From positions 3,968,001 through 4,032,000 of the forward strand of contig NZ_AP025018.1 of the NCBI RefSeq assembly GCF_019977735.1: a stretch of 64,000 bases of DNA, written 5' to 3'. The stretch comes from Calothrix sp. PCC 7716. Lineage in GTDB: Bacteria > Cyanobacteriota > Cyanobacteriia > Cyanobacteriales > Nostocaceae. How positions within the stretch are numbered: the first letter of the stretch is position 1; every line of letters begins with the position of its first letter. Of this stretch, positions 54,101 through 61,928 are shown piece by piece. The notes under the pieces are model-generated. The model saw nothing but the letters and a program-made list of their open reading frames with translations. It was not told the DNA's origin and made no database searches. The position numbers were made by a program, and so were the translations under genes.

Positions 54101-55221
54101 CTCAAACTGAGGGTATGGTAGCAGACCAAGAACTTGGCTATCTATATATTGGGCAAGAAGATGTAGGTGTTTGGAAGTTCCAAGCAGAACCAGACGGTGG
54201 TAAAACTGGCACTTTAGTCGATAAAGTAAAAGCTTTAGGTGGGGAGCATCTCACCGATGATGTTGAAGGACTAACTATTTACTACGCTAAAGATGGAACT
54301 GGTTATTTATTAGTTTCCAGTCAAGGAGATAATACCTTTGCAGCTTACACCCGTGAAGGTAATAATGACTTTTTGGGTAGATTTGCAGTTGGTAACAACG
54401 GGGCAATAGATAGCGTCCAAGAATCTGATGGCGCCGATGTTATTAATGTACCATTAGGTCCCGACTTCCCATTCGGTTTATTTGTCACCCAAGATGGAAA
54501 TAACCTACCTTCAAAAATAGTTGACGGTGAAAACGTTAGTTCCAACTTTAAATTTGTACCTTGGGAAAATATTGCTAATGCATTCCCTGGTGGATTAAAA
54601 ATTGACACAACAAGTTATGACCCCCGTCCATCTGGTATTCGCGGCACAAATGCAGATGATACTTTATTTGGCGCCAATAATGACGATAAAATGTATGGCT
54701 TTGGTGGCAACAACACTATTTATGGAGGTGAAGGTAATAACTGGATATTTGCTGGCAATGGTAATAATAACCTGTATGCAGGCGCCGGAAACGATTACTT
54801 CAATGCGGGCAACGGCAATAATACCTTCTATGCAGGAGAAGGCAACAACAGTGTTTTTGCTGGTAACGGAAATAATGTTGTATATACAGGCGCCGGAAAT
54901 GATTTTATTAGCTTAGGCAACGGCAACAACCTAATATATTCAGGAGAAGGAAATAACACCATAACTTCTTCGGGAATAGACACCATCTACACAGGTAGCG
55001 GTAAAGACACCTTTAAACTCGATAAAGGTACAGGTGAAGCTACTATATATGGGTTTGGCGCCAGTGACACAATTAGTTTAGGTAGTGGCTTCAAATTTAA
55101 CGACATAACTATAAGTCAATTAGGTGGAGACACACAACTTCGCATTACTAACAGTAACGACCTACTCGCAACCCTAAAATGGGTACAATCTAACACCATT
55201 ACTAGCACAACTTTCGCATAA
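51166..55221 (+). CDS. Secreted three-domain phosphatase: endo/exonuclease/phosphatase, phytase-like esterase, beta-propeller phytase, RTX-like repeats
   Basis: 1,351 residues. Domain 1 (about 1-395) is an endonuclease/exonuclease/phosphatase fold: IRFSQFNASLN, LLINEFD, VIMGDQNADPNDG and SSDHRLVW hold the metal and catalytic residues. Domain 2 (about 405-790) is a phytase-like esterase (GGLSGVTYDAVNNRYYAISD, DPEGIAL). Domain 3 (about 798-1150) is a beta-propeller phytase (ADADDPAIYVNSTDSQKS, EGMVADQELGYLYIGQED). Residues 1155-1285 are glycine/asparagine nonapeptide repeats (GGNNTIYGGEGNN, AGAGNDYF) as in RTX proteins exported by type I secretion; there is no N-terminal signal peptide. Role: releasing phosphate from nucleic acids and inositol phosphates outside the cell. 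Sixteen GGCGCC sites. Confidence 0.9.
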   Translation: MNSSTIRFSQFNASLNRNNEGDLVRDLSTPNNVQAKAVAEIIQRNNPDILLINEFDYVARDPLAPVKLLQENYLSVSQNGATPVNYPYVYIAPSNTGIASGFDLNNNGSVVTTPGTPGYGDDAYGFGNFPGQFGMLLLSKYPIDTANIRTFQNFLWKDMPNSLLSTIATPGSSTPWYSAEEQAALRLSSKSHWDVPIKINGETVHVLVSHPTPPTFDGAEDRNGKRNHDEIRFWSDYITPGEGNYIYDDGGQKGGLNAGSQFVIMGDQNADPNDGDSFDNAILQILNNPHVNTNFIPTSEGAIQQAELQGRANLTQKGNPAFDTADFSDTAPGNLRVDYVLPSSNLTINDSAVYWPVNTDSQFSLVGTFNSSLPGGFPSSDHRLVWTDVQVSPSTNGATIPNIGFEGQTIIPTGFIPEGAAGTINDKQVPLGGLSGVTYDAVNNRYYAISDDRSQFGPARFYTFTTNPNTIGTSGVTFTNVTPITDANGNLYSQLSLDPEGIALTNKDTVFISSEGEANPSAGRVTNPFVNEYSLTTGQLIRSLPVPRKFLPVVQDTNGNGRVDAGDTQTAGIRNNLAFESLTISPDQKFLYTATENALFQDGAVATTTNGTRSRIIQYNLVTGQPEKEYLYNTDAVAAPSNPTTSFNTNGLVDLLALDSRGTLLALERSFSTGAPGTGNTIKLYEITLQGASDISSFDSLNNLSNDKLAAIRPVEKRLLLNFDDLKLSTGLDNVEGLAFGSKLADGRQSIVLVSDNNFSPTQFTQILALGADLVPTVIPTVETRPDLIDDSNLPFSQRADADDPAIYVNSTDSQKSLVLTSVKNGGLRVYDLSGNLLQEINPGNIRYNNVDLQYGFKLGNKSVDIAVASDRNNDKLVIFQIDPNASTPGEYLKDITDSSISTLFQAEPFEAPYSPSSRSAYGLALYRSPKTDDYYAFVNRRTTGDVAQYKLIDKGNGKIGAERVREFTLPSPTGERSPQTEGMVADQELGYLYIGQEDVGVWKFQAEPDGGKTGTLVDKVKALGGEHLTDDVEGLTIYYAKDGTGYLLVSSQGDNTFAAYTREGNNDFLGRFAVGNNGAIDSVQESDGADVINVPLGPDFPFGLFVTQDGNNLPSKIVDGENVSSNFKFVPWENIANAFPGGLKIDTTSYDPRPSGIRGTNADDTLFGANNDDKMYGFGGNNTIYGGEGNNWIFAGNGNNNLYAGAGNDYFNAGNGNNTFYAGEGNNSVFAGNGNNVVYTGAGNDFISLGNGNNLIYSGEGNNTITSSGIDTIYTGSGKDTFKLDKGTGEATIYGFGASDTISLGSGFKFNDITISQLGGDTQLRITNSNDLLATLKWVQSNTITSTTFA

Positions 55222-55229
55222 TTCATGTG

Positions 55230-55251
55230 GCACAGGCCGGAAAGCCTGTGC
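55230..55251 (+). terminator. Hairpin after the phosphatase gene
   Basis: GCACAGGC-CGGAAA-GCCTGTGC, 8-bp perfect stem, 8 bp after the stop codon; no clear T run follows. The gap 55222-55670 otherwise holds only repeats. Confidence 0.5.
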
Positions 55252-55305
55252 TATGTGTTCAAATGATATATAGCAGTCCTCGATGATTTGTAAAAAATAC
55301 GTAAA

Positions 55306-55335
55306 TGTAGAGACGCGAAATTTCGCGTCTCTACA
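55306..55335. repeat. Perfect 30-nt palindrome TGTAGAGACGCGAAA...
   Basis: TGTAGAGACGCGAAA followed by TTTCGCGTCTCTACA. Best-preserved member of the GTAGAGACG hairpin family together with 17538. Confidence 0.85.
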
Positions 55336-55412
55336 ACGTGGGGTTTATAAATGATTTGTACAACGCGACTTTCAAAGAATTATTTCAGAGATAGGGAGCC
55401 AGTTGCGGTGGA

Positions 55413-55446
55413 CGGGTTCCCCGGCATAAGCAAACTGGCGAACCCG
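55413..55446. repeat. CGGGTTCCCCGGCATAAGC...GGCGAACCCG hairpin repeat
   Basis: CGGGTTC pairs with GAACCCG, with an inner GGC/GGC-containing loop. The surrounding stretch 55380-55480 (GTTGCGGTGGACGGGTTCCC and on) resembles a sequence I have seen repeated in related genomes; no gene is supported here. Confidence 0.55.
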
Positions 55447-55670
55447 AAGGGAAAACCAGGAAATTCACCAAAAGCCACTTGTAATGCGACTGGTAGGGCG
55501 AGGGGTCAGACCCAGACTAAAAGAGCTAAGTATCCTGTTATTAAAAAAAGCCAAAAATCAAACACCCCACAGCCTCTAGCTGCGTAGTTTTTCTATAAAT
55601 ATACTTGTTTTACTCAGTTAGTTTCATAACTGGATAAGAAAGCTGCGTACCTTTTTAGTTTACGAACGTA

Positions 55671-55748
55671 CTATTTTATCCAAAGTCCAAAAGTAAAATC
55701 CTCAATACATTTTTTAATATTGCTTAAATAAAGACGGTCATCTTTCAT
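55671..55748 (-). pseudogene. HepT (HEPN/DUF86) toxin, truncated to 25 codons
   Basis: The ATG at 55748 overlaps the mntA stop (ATGA) exactly as in intact MntA-HepT pairs. It encodes MKDDRLYLSNIKKCIEDFTF then GLWIK and a TAG at 55671. MKDDR-x-YL-x-x-I-x-x-CIE is the standard HepT N-terminus, but the RNase motif R-x4-6-H and all later helices are missing. The toxin is thus dead. Confidence 0.78.
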
Positions 55749-56035
55749 AAAACTACTGCTTCTTTTAACACCTTTTCTCTAATTATCTCATGTAAAGTAT
55801 CTGGTTCTGCAATATCTACCTTACGCTTTAATAATTCTTCCAGAGATTGCATTAAACCAATCTGGTCTAGTAAAGTTCGTTGTGGTTCAATCTCCACTAA
55901 AAAATCTACGTCACTATCTAATCTTGCTTCCCCTCTTGCTACAGAACCAAATACACGCACATTATAGGCGCCATATTGAGCAGCTATTTTCAAAATTTCT
56001 TCGCGCAATGGTAATAGTAATTCTTCTATTCCCAT
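55745..56035 (-). CDS. mntA: MntA-type minimal nucleotidyltransferase antitoxin
   Basis: 96 residues. VRVFGSVARGEARLDSDVDF-LVE (near 26-47) has the GSxARGxxxxxSDxD motif of minimal nucleotidyltransferases. In MntA-HepT modules this enzyme adds AMP to a Tyr of the HEPN RNase HepT and silences it. The helical C-terminal part LEELLKRKVDIAEPDTLHEI is typical. The partner toxin directly downstream is truncated, so this is a solitary antitoxin now. Confidence 0.85.
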   Translation of the reverse strand: MGIEELLLPLREEILKIAAQYGAYNVRVFGSVARGEARLDSDVDFLVEIEPQRTLLDQIGLMQSLEELLKRKVDIAEPDTLHEIIREKVLKEAVVL

Positions 56036-56201
56036 AACTGAGTGTTTCTTTGTATTTAGTAGTATTTTAGTATGTTAACTTATAAAATGCTTAAATCTCA
56101 GTTCATTTATAAATATTTGTAACAAATATTTGTAAAAAGCATAAAACCTCTGTGGTTACTTCTGATTTACTATTGTAATAGAGTTCTATGGAAGTAAGGT
56201 T

Positions 56202-56495
56202 ATGTCCAATAACAATAACGACAGTATAAACTCAAAACCACCAGTACCGTTCTTTGCGCGCTATCTGGAAGGGCAGTTAGAAGATTTATCTGAAGAGGAA
56301 ATGGCAGAGGTTGTGGGTGGTAGCACAGTCACAACAATGGCTTATCCTTCTGACCAAGAAGGTAGAGATGATGGAATGATGACGACCAAGAAGTATCCTT
56401 CTGACCAAGAGGATAGCGGGTTTGGCGCCATTCCTGGTGTTATTGATTTTGATTTTCAATCCAAATTTGATTTTCCAAGATTTCCAAAATTTTAG
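56202..56495 (+). CDS. Microviridin-type graspetide precursor with two cores
   Basis: 97 residues. The leader has the ligase-binding PFFARYLEGQ (16-25) and a double-glycine VVGGS (37-41). Two cores follow: TTMAYPSDQE (44-53) and TTKKYPSDQE (61-70), each with the T-x-x-YPSD-x-E pattern whose Thr/Ser hydroxyls and acidic side chains are joined by ester bonds. In core 1 the Lys needed for the final lactam is Ala; core 2 keeps Lys. A 27-residue follower rich in Phe/Asp (IDFDFQSKFDFPRFPKF) ends the peptide. GGAAGTAAGG precedes the ATG. The ligase gene follows after 86 bp. Mature products of this class are protease inhibitors. Confidence 0.93.
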   Translation: MSNNNNDSINSKPPVPFFARYLEGQLEDLSEEEMAEVVGGSTVTTMAYPSDQEGRDDGMMTTKKYPSDQEDSGFGAIPGVIDFDFQSKFDFPRFPKF

Positions 56496-56581
56496 ATTCA
56501 GCTAATAAACAACATTGGCGCCACCTTATTTTACAGGCTGAGTGTTAAATATCCACCATTCAGCCTTCACCAATTATAAAT

Positions 56582-57550
56582 ATGACTGTTTTAATAATCA
56601 CTCATAGTAACGATAATGAAAGTATTTCTAGGGTAATGCAGGCAGTAAAAAATCAGGGTGGTAAAGCTTTCCGTTTTAATACCGATAGATTTCCAACTGA
56701 GGCAACACTAGATATTTATTACCAAAAGGGATGCGAGCGTTTAATACTTGTTGATGAAAACGAGCAACTTAATTTAAGTGATGTTACATCTGTATGGTAT
56801 CGGCGCCTAGCTATTGGTGCTAGAATTCCTACAACTATGGATGTGCAACTGAGACAAGCATCTATTAAAGAATCGCGCGCAACTATTCAGGGAATGATTG
56901 CTAGCATTAGAGGATTTCACCTTGACCCTTTAGAAAATATTCGCTCTTCTGAAAATAAACAATTACAACTGCAAGTAGCGCGCGAGTTAGGTATTGACAC
57001 ACCACGCACTCTAACTACCAATAACCCACAAGCTGTCAGAGAATTTATGCAGGAATGTACGCAAGTTGTAACAAAAATGCTTTCGGCATTTGCTGTATAC
57101 GACGAGCAAGGACAGGAAAAGGTTGTTTTTACTAATACTGTTACATCAGAAGACCTTAAAGACCTTGAATCTTTGCGATATTGTCCGATGACATTTCAAG
57201 AAAAAGTTCCGAAAGCTTTAGAGTTACGAACAATTGTTATCGGTACACATGTATTTACTGCTGCCGTCGATTCGCAAGCTTTAGAAATGGCACGCGATGA
57301 TTGGCGAAAGAAAGGTATTGCTTTACTTAAAGCTTGGCAACCTTATCAGTTACCTAAACAAATTGAACATAAATTACTTCGGTTGATGGCTTATTTTGGG
57401 TTGAACTATGGCGCCATCGATATTATCTTAACTCCTGACGGGCGCCATGTATTTCTAGAAGTTAATCCTGTTGGTGAGTTCTTTTGGTTAGAAAAATATT
57501 CTGGTTTGCCAATCTCTGATGCTATCGCGAATATATTATGTTTTCGATAA
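56582..57550 (+). CDS. mdnC: MdnC-type ATP-grasp ligase (graspetide ester-forming)
   Basis: 322 residues, the usual size. It begins MTVLIITHSNDNESISRVMQ and shows RFNTDRFPTE, VWYRRLAIGA and SIRGFHLDPLENI. The ATP-grasp core has VVTKMLSAFAVYDEQGQEKV, CPMTFQEKVPKALELR and the metal site FLEVNPVGEFFWLE. This is the pattern of MdnC/MvdD, which closes the two omega-ester rings on the microviridin core using ATP. No second ligase (MdnB, lactam), acetyltransferase (MdnD) or transporter (MdnE) lies next to it, so the cluster is minimal: precursor plus one ligase. Confidence 0.92.
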   Translation: MTVLIITHSNDNESISRVMQAVKNQGGKAFRFNTDRFPTEATLDIYYQKGCERLILVDENEQLNLSDVTSVWYRRLAIGARIPTTMDVQLRQASIKESRATIQGMIASIRGFHLDPLENIRSSENKQLQLQVARELGIDTPRTLTTNNPQAVREFMQECTQVVTKMLSAFAVYDEQGQEKVVFTNTVTSEDLKDLESLRYCPMTFQEKVPKALELRTIVIGTHVFTAAVDSQALEMARDDWRKKGIALLKAWQPYQLPKQIEHKLLRLMAYFGLNYGAIDIILTPDGRHVFLEVNPVGEFFWLEKYSGLPISDAIANILCFR

Positions 57551-57603
57551 TTAAATGTAATTGATATTAGGCAATTTTAAATCGTTCGTAAAACCCGAAA
57601 TTA

Positions 57604-57651
57604 TAGAGACGTGTTCACGGAGTGTCCCGCAGGGAATATATCACGTCTCTA
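57604..57651. repeat. TAGAGACGTG...CACGTCTCTA hairpin repeat
   Basis: 10-bp perfect arms at 57604-57613 and 57642-57651 around a 28-nt loop containing GTCCCGC/GGGA. It belongs to the GTAGAGACG family and lies between convergent mdnC and the DUF4394 gene. Confidence 0.75.
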
Positions 57652-57726
57652 CATCCAGGTAATGTTCTTTATCAAGGTTGCTGTAATATTGGCGTACTCT
57701 ATTGATAAAGCCCAATGCATTCTGGA

Positions 57727-58731
57727 CTAATTTGCTGGTTGTTCTGGCATTGATTCTTGTGTAGGTTGTTCAGGCGCCTCCATAGTCTCAGTAGTTTCAG
57801 TAGTTTCAGTAGTTTCACTAGGTTCTTGTGTTGGCGCCCCTTGTGTACTTGGTTGAGTTTCTAAAGTTCTAGGTTTATTGTTTGGTAAGTTTGGCACAAT
57901 CGCAAACCCAATAAAACCAGTTGAAGGTAAATTACCTACTTTAGCAGCGGCGCCTGTAGATAAATCAATTGTATACAAAGTATTATCAGAGGTAGCAAAA
58001 GCAGTATTTTTACCTGATGCGTCCGTAACTATATCAAATCCTCCAATTGGAGAGAAATTAATGCCAAGAGAACCAATAGTGCGAAGATTACCATCATTCG
58101 GTGGGTCTTGGAGTACTAAAACATCCAAGTTATAATCAATGCCAAAAAGTTGAGTTGAAGTGGCGCCTGCACGAGAATTTATATACCCAATAGCTGTTAT
58201 ATTAGGGTCTTTGCCAGAGTTAGGGTCAGATGAACCATAAGCCAAAGGTTTGTCAACATTGACAGTTCCATTATCTACGTTGGTACGAAAATTTTGGTCG
58301 TTACTACCAACAATTCGTAAACGGTCTGGTACCGGGTTAAAATCAAACCCTGATTGAAATCCACCATCAAAACTACTTGAGAGTTTACTTGCTAGCTTTG
58401 CATCTCCAGTATCTGGGTTAATAATGTAAACATTGTCGGTATCTGTGACACCATAAAGTAACCCGTTAGCAGGACGAAAATCAATACCCTGAAGATTTCC
58501 ATCAATTCCTTTGACTCGAATAGGTTTAAAAATACGACTATTTAGTCCAAAGCGCACTAATGTATTGTTAGGTGTTAAACCAATAAAATTCAAACCTCTA
58601 GATATAGAAGACTTATCTTGAGCTAGAGAAGGATTTGCATGGAGTGCAATACTTCCAAAATTGAGTAAACTTACTAATGCACTAGTCGCAATAATTACTA
58701 ACTTATTGGGTATGTTCAATTTAGCTTTCAT
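57727..58731 (-). CDS. Secreted DUF4394 protein
   Basis: 334 residues. Signal peptide (N-terminal hydrophobic LVIIATSALVSLLNFGSIAL, cut near ANPSLAQ, residue 39). The DUF4394 body starts RGLNFIGLTPNNTLVRFGLN and has LQGIDFRPANGLLYGVTDTD, FDFNPVPDRLRIVGSNDQNF-R and FSPIGGFDIVTD, a beta-propeller-like repeat pattern. The tail is Thr/Glu/Pro-rich with ETTETTETTETME from a short tandem DNA repeat. Role unknown, extracytoplasmic. Confidence 0.85.
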   Translation of the reverse strand: MKAKLNIPNKLVIIATSALVSLLNFGSIALHANPSLAQDKSSISRGLNFIGLTPNNTLVRFGLNSRIFKPIRVKGIDGNLQGIDFRPANGLLYGVTDTDNVYIINPDTGDAKLASKLSSSFDGGFQSGFDFNPVPDRLRIVGSNDQNFRTNVDNGTVNVDKPLAYGSSDPNSGKDPNITAIGYINSRAGATSTQLFGIDYNLDVLVLQDPPNDGNLRTIGSLGINFSPIGGFDIVTDASGKNTAFATSDNTLYTIDLSTGAAAKVGNLPSTGFIGFAIVPNLPNNKPRTLETQPSTQGAPTQEPSETTETTETTETMEAPEQPTQESMPEQPAN

Positions 58732-58866
58732 TCAAAACTCCTTTAATTAACTATTCACAGCTGCTTTACTCGCAACTGTGAATAAGTTTGCCGGAAGCGA
58801 ATGTTCACTTTACAGTTCAAAAACTGTTCAATTTGAACAAAAACTTGCTCATTTTTTGTCTAGTAG

Positions 58867-58883
58867 GGTGGGCAGTGCCCACC
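58867..58883 (-). terminator. Hairpin GGTGGGC-AGT-GCCCACC behind the DUF3352 gene
   Basis: 7-bp stem with 3-nt loop, 7 bp past the stop of the minus-strand DUF3352 gene. Same sequence family as the hairpin at 21777. Confidence 0.6.
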
Positions 58884-58889
58884 TTACCC

Positions 58890-60572
58890 TTATTTAGAAC
58901 CTTTGGATTTAAGTGACAGCAACATTTCTACCTGACTCGAAGTCTTATCAGAACTAGTAGCAGTCATACTAATTCCACGAATAGAACTTAAAAGAGCCTT
59001 TGACTGAGGGTCTATAGCATTGGCGCCAGTTGCAAATTTATCTACCAATACCATTGTTTTATCCATATCAAGGTAGAAGTAACCACCATTGGGCTTTTGT
59101 AACGAACTAGTAATTGTTTTAAAAGAATCATCACTTTCAAGTGATTTACCGTTTTGTGTTGTCAACACATCTGCTATGGGGGCGCCGAGTGCTACAAATA
59201 CAGTATCTTGGTCAAGCCAACCATGTGCAACTACTGCACCTTGGTTAGGAATATCCCATTCGGTAACTTGCTTACTACCAATGTTGCGCTGCTTAACGCT
59301 GACATTTTGAGTTTTGGCAAGACTATCGAGTTTAGCAAACATTGATTTAGCTGTTTTATCATCTTTGGTATCAAATACCAAGGCGCCACCAAATCCTGTT
59401 TGTGCCAGTAACCCTTTATCAGAAGGAATCGCAGCTAATGCAAATTCACCATCCATCCAAGCGAATACTTCTTTATCTAAGTCAATATTTGCATATCTGG
59501 TGTAGGTACGTGCGGCGCCTAAAGCTGTTTGAAGTTCAGGAAAATCTTTTGATTGGTTAAGCATTGCATCCCACCAACGATTTACACCTTGTCCATTAAT
59601 TAAAGCAAGGGTATCGGCTGGTAACGTAGAAACTATTTTGGAATTTGTTGGCTCATATTGATATACATTTAACTTGGGGTCAAGATTGGCAGTTGCCTTC
59701 ATCCGTATACCAGCATCATCAATTCCAAATCCCACCACCATTGATTTAACTTGTTTGAGTGAATCTAAAGCTTTGGGTGGAATTTTTGCCAGTTCTGGGT
59801 CAGATTTGATAAGCGAATCAATCATTCCTGCATAGTCAGGAATATAAAATTGAGCAACGGTATTTTTTAAATCGGCGCCTTTACTCAAAATTTCGCTAGC
59901 ACCCTGTTTACTCAGAAGCGATGGTTCACCTTTAAATGTATCAATAGCTTGTTCAATAGAACGTTTACTTGAACCATACACTACATAATTATTATCTAAA
60001 ATCGCAGTATATGAGGGGGTATTTTTCGTATCACCTTTTGTATCAGTTTTTATTTCAGTGATTGACTCAGTGATTTTTAAGCCTTTATATTCAGTTTCTT
60101 TAGTTTTTACCTTTTTGTCTACCTTCTTTGTAAAATTTAAAGCTGCAATTTTATCTTTAATCCCAATAACCATTAAAAGTTCAGGTTCGGGTTTATTAGA
60201 GGCTTTAGCTTGTGCTGGTTTCACCGGACTTGGTGGCAACATAGCAAACATAATTCCACCTACCCACGGTTTAATATCCTTCTCGTAAGAAAAGCCTTCT
60301 TTCTCAGCACCTTTATTGAATTCCTCTAAACCTTTAGCAAATAACTTTTGTGCTTCAGGAGTACCAAATTGTTCGATTTTTGCCCAAGCTTGAGGGTCAG
60401 TTGTAATATAACCCGCCATAATTGCTTCATCCGGAACTATTTTGGCACTAGCTAAGGCGCCAGAAGCATCACCAGATGGTCCTTTAAGTAAAAAAGTATA
60501 CGCGGCGAAGGCGCCTCCTGCTACAACTGCTGTACCAATTGCAGCAACTATATATTTTGATTTTCCAGCCAC
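58890..60572 (-). CDS. DUF3352 membrane-anchored protein
   Basis: 560 residues. One N-terminal membrane anchor (YIVAAIGTAVVAGGAFAAYTF, about residues 7-27), then a large extracytoplasmic part. DUF3352 features include VPDEAIMAGYITTDPQAWAK, GIMFAMLPPSP, ILDNNYVVYGSSKRSIEQAI and EVFAWMDGEFALAAIP. Common in cyanobacteria; function unknown, no enzymatic motif. Seven GGCGCC sites. Confidence 0.87.
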   Translation of the reverse strand: MAGKSKYIVAAIGTAVVAGGAFAAYTFLLKGPSGDASGALASAKIVPDEAIMAGYITTDPQAWAKIEQFGTPEAQKLFAKGLEEFNKGAEKEGFSYEKDIKPWVGGIMFAMLPPSPVKPAQAKASNKPEPELLMVIGIKDKIAALNFTKKVDKKVKTKETEYKGLKITESITEIKTDTKGDTKNTPSYTAILDNNYVVYGSSKRSIEQAIDTFKGEPSLLSKQGASEILSKGADLKNTVAQFYIPDYAGMIDSLIKSDPELAKIPPKALDSLKQVKSMVVGFGIDDAGIRMKATANLDPKLNVYQYEPTNSKIVSTLPADTLALINGQGVNRWWDAMLNQSKDFPELQTALGAARTYTRYANIDLDKEVFAWMDGEFALAAIPSDKGLLAQTGFGGALVFDTKDDKTAKSMFAKLDSLAKTQNVSVKQRNIGSKQVTEWDIPNQGAVVAHGWLDQDTVFVALGAPIADVLTTQNGKSLESDDSFKTITSSLQKPNGGYFYLDMDKTMVLVDKFATGANAIDPQSKALLSSIRGISMTATSSDKTSSQVEMLLSLKSKGSK

Positions 60573-60737
60573 TTTTATTAATCCACGCTATTTCCCTAAA
60601 TTGTCAGCTGGTTTTTATAAGACAACATTGTAGGATTTTCGGATATATTTCTCATTTACATATATATACTGATTTATAGTGATTGTATTAGTAATTTTAC
60701 TTAGAATAATGCAATAATATATAAAGTTTGTAAATTA

Positions 60738-61589
60738 TTAAATTCCAGCTTCTATAAAAGCTTCAGATAAACTTTCAGCAATTGCAAGATATTCAGCCCA
60801 ATTGATGAGATAACTATACTCAAGACTATCAGATTGTGCCTTAAGAATTCCTAGAACATCACGCCACTGTTTTTCAGATTGTTTACCTTTGCCCCATAGC
60901 AATTTTTGTAACACCAAATCTTCAGGAGAAATCACCCAAAAATTTTGACTATCTTCGACATCTAAAAATTTTCTGCGAGACATTTGAGAAACAGCAAATG
61001 GTGAATCATCCATTACATATAAATCAGCATTAGTAATTGTTTCAGTATGTGTAACATTAAGCATTCTTTCTCTACCTTGCTTAATACCTTCTACAGCACC
61101 TTCTGGACAGTAAAATCTGGCAGATTGTAATATAGTTACTAAAAGATCAATTTGCCCGCTTTGTATCTCAATTACTAAGTCTAAATCACGAGTTGACCTA
61201 GATTCTCCATAAATAGAACTAGCAACGCCTCCACTAACGTAGTATAAAATATTTACTGATTCAAGTAGTTGATGAATTTCCCCAGCTAAGGCAAAAGAGT
61301 CTTGTATCCACATTTGTTGATTAATTCCTAATGGCTTAAAACCTGGATGAAACTTCTCAGCTAAAACAGCGCGCGCAAACCGTTCTCTAATTTCTTCTAG
61401 CGAAGCATTTTTGTGTCTCCACTTTATGCCAGTAAGGCACAATTTCCGCACACTACGGTCATGAGCAGACGCTTGCGCTATCCGTTCCCCCAAAGACAAC
61501 TGTCGCAGACGACTAAAAAAATAAACGTCAGCTTCTATAGAAGTATCAGGTGCCTGTGGTCGATAACCTGGTTTTACACCTTGAATCAT
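60738..61589 (-). CDS. Nucleotidyltransferase (AbiEii/MNT-like) domain protein
   Basis: About 283 residues from ATG 61589 (a more distal ATG at 61631 adds 14 unlikely Cys/Tyr-rich residues). The N-terminal 95 residues have SIEADVYFFSRLRQLSLGER, a helical module also seen as a stand-alone cyanobacterial domain. Then a nucleotidyltransferase: YYVSGGVASSIYGESRSTRD-LDLVI (GG...S-R-x-T-x-D-x-D), ending SPEDLVLQKLLWG, as in AbiEii-type toxins and relatives. No AbiEi-type antitoxin is adjacent, so it is more likely a fused or stand-alone sugar/protein nucleotidyltransferase. Function not assigned. Confidence 0.75.
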   Translation of the reverse strand: MIQGVKPGYRPQAPDTSIEADVYFFSRLRQLSLGERIAQASAHDRSVRKLCLTGIKWRHKNASLEEIRERFARAVLAEKFHPGFKPLGINQQMWIQDSFALAGEIHQLLESVNILYYVSGGVASSIYGESRSTRDLDLVIEIQSGQIDLLVTILQSARFYCPEGAVEGIKQGRERMLNVTHTETITNADLYVMDDSPFAVSQMSRRKFLDVEDSQNFWVISPEDLVLQKLLWGKGKQSEKQWRDVLGILKAQSDSLEYSYLINWAEYLAIAESLSEAFIEAGI

Positions 61590-61757
61590 ATACACTATAT
61601 TATAGTGAAAACAGCAGTAAAAGCAATCCAAAATTACCGCTCTCAGCTTCCTGGTATACCAAGGGGACTAATAGGACGTTTCTTTTTGCCACATGAAATT
61701 TTCTTCAAAAGTTAATTTAAATAATTAACAATGAAAAATATTCTGGATTATTCTTAA

Positions 61758-61881
61758 TCTTGTGGGGTAGGCATCCTTGCCCTTTATATTAGGACATTGG
61801 AACGGGCAAGGATGCCCATTCCACAAGACTATTCCACAAGACTATTCCACAAGACTATTCCACAAGACTATCCCACAAGAA
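61758..61881. repeat. GGGCAAGGATGCCC repeats and four tandem CCACAAGACTATT units
   Basis: Two inverted copies of the dispersed repeat (CTTGTGGGGTAGGCATCCTT at 61759 and GGAACGGGCAAGGATGCCCA at 61799) followed by four tandem copies of the 13-mer CCACAAGACTATT (61821-61872). The edge CCACAAGA of the dispersed repeat has evidently expanded. In 61632-61720 a short open stretch (QNYRSQLPGIPRGLIGRFFL) remains unassigned. Confidence 0.88.
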
Positions 61882-61928
61882 TATCTTATAAAGTAGATAA
61901 TTAGAAAACCTATAATATTTCTACTTGC

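Noticed and set aside
55351-55587. Open frame of 78 codons behind the phosphatase gene
   Set aside because: It runs through the GTAGAGACG palindrome neighbourhood and the GGGTTCCCC hairpin repeat, is basic and low-complexity, and has no ribosome-binding site; treated as repeat DNA.
60738-61589. AbiE-type toxin-antitoxin system
   Set aside because: The nucleotidyltransferase part resembles AbiEii, but there is no AbiEi-like regulator next to it and it carries an extra N-terminal module.
61632-61720. Gene remnant (QNYRSQLPGIPRGLIGRFFL)
   Set aside because: Short, without recognisable family, and its apparent start is antisense to the nucleotidyltransferase gene.
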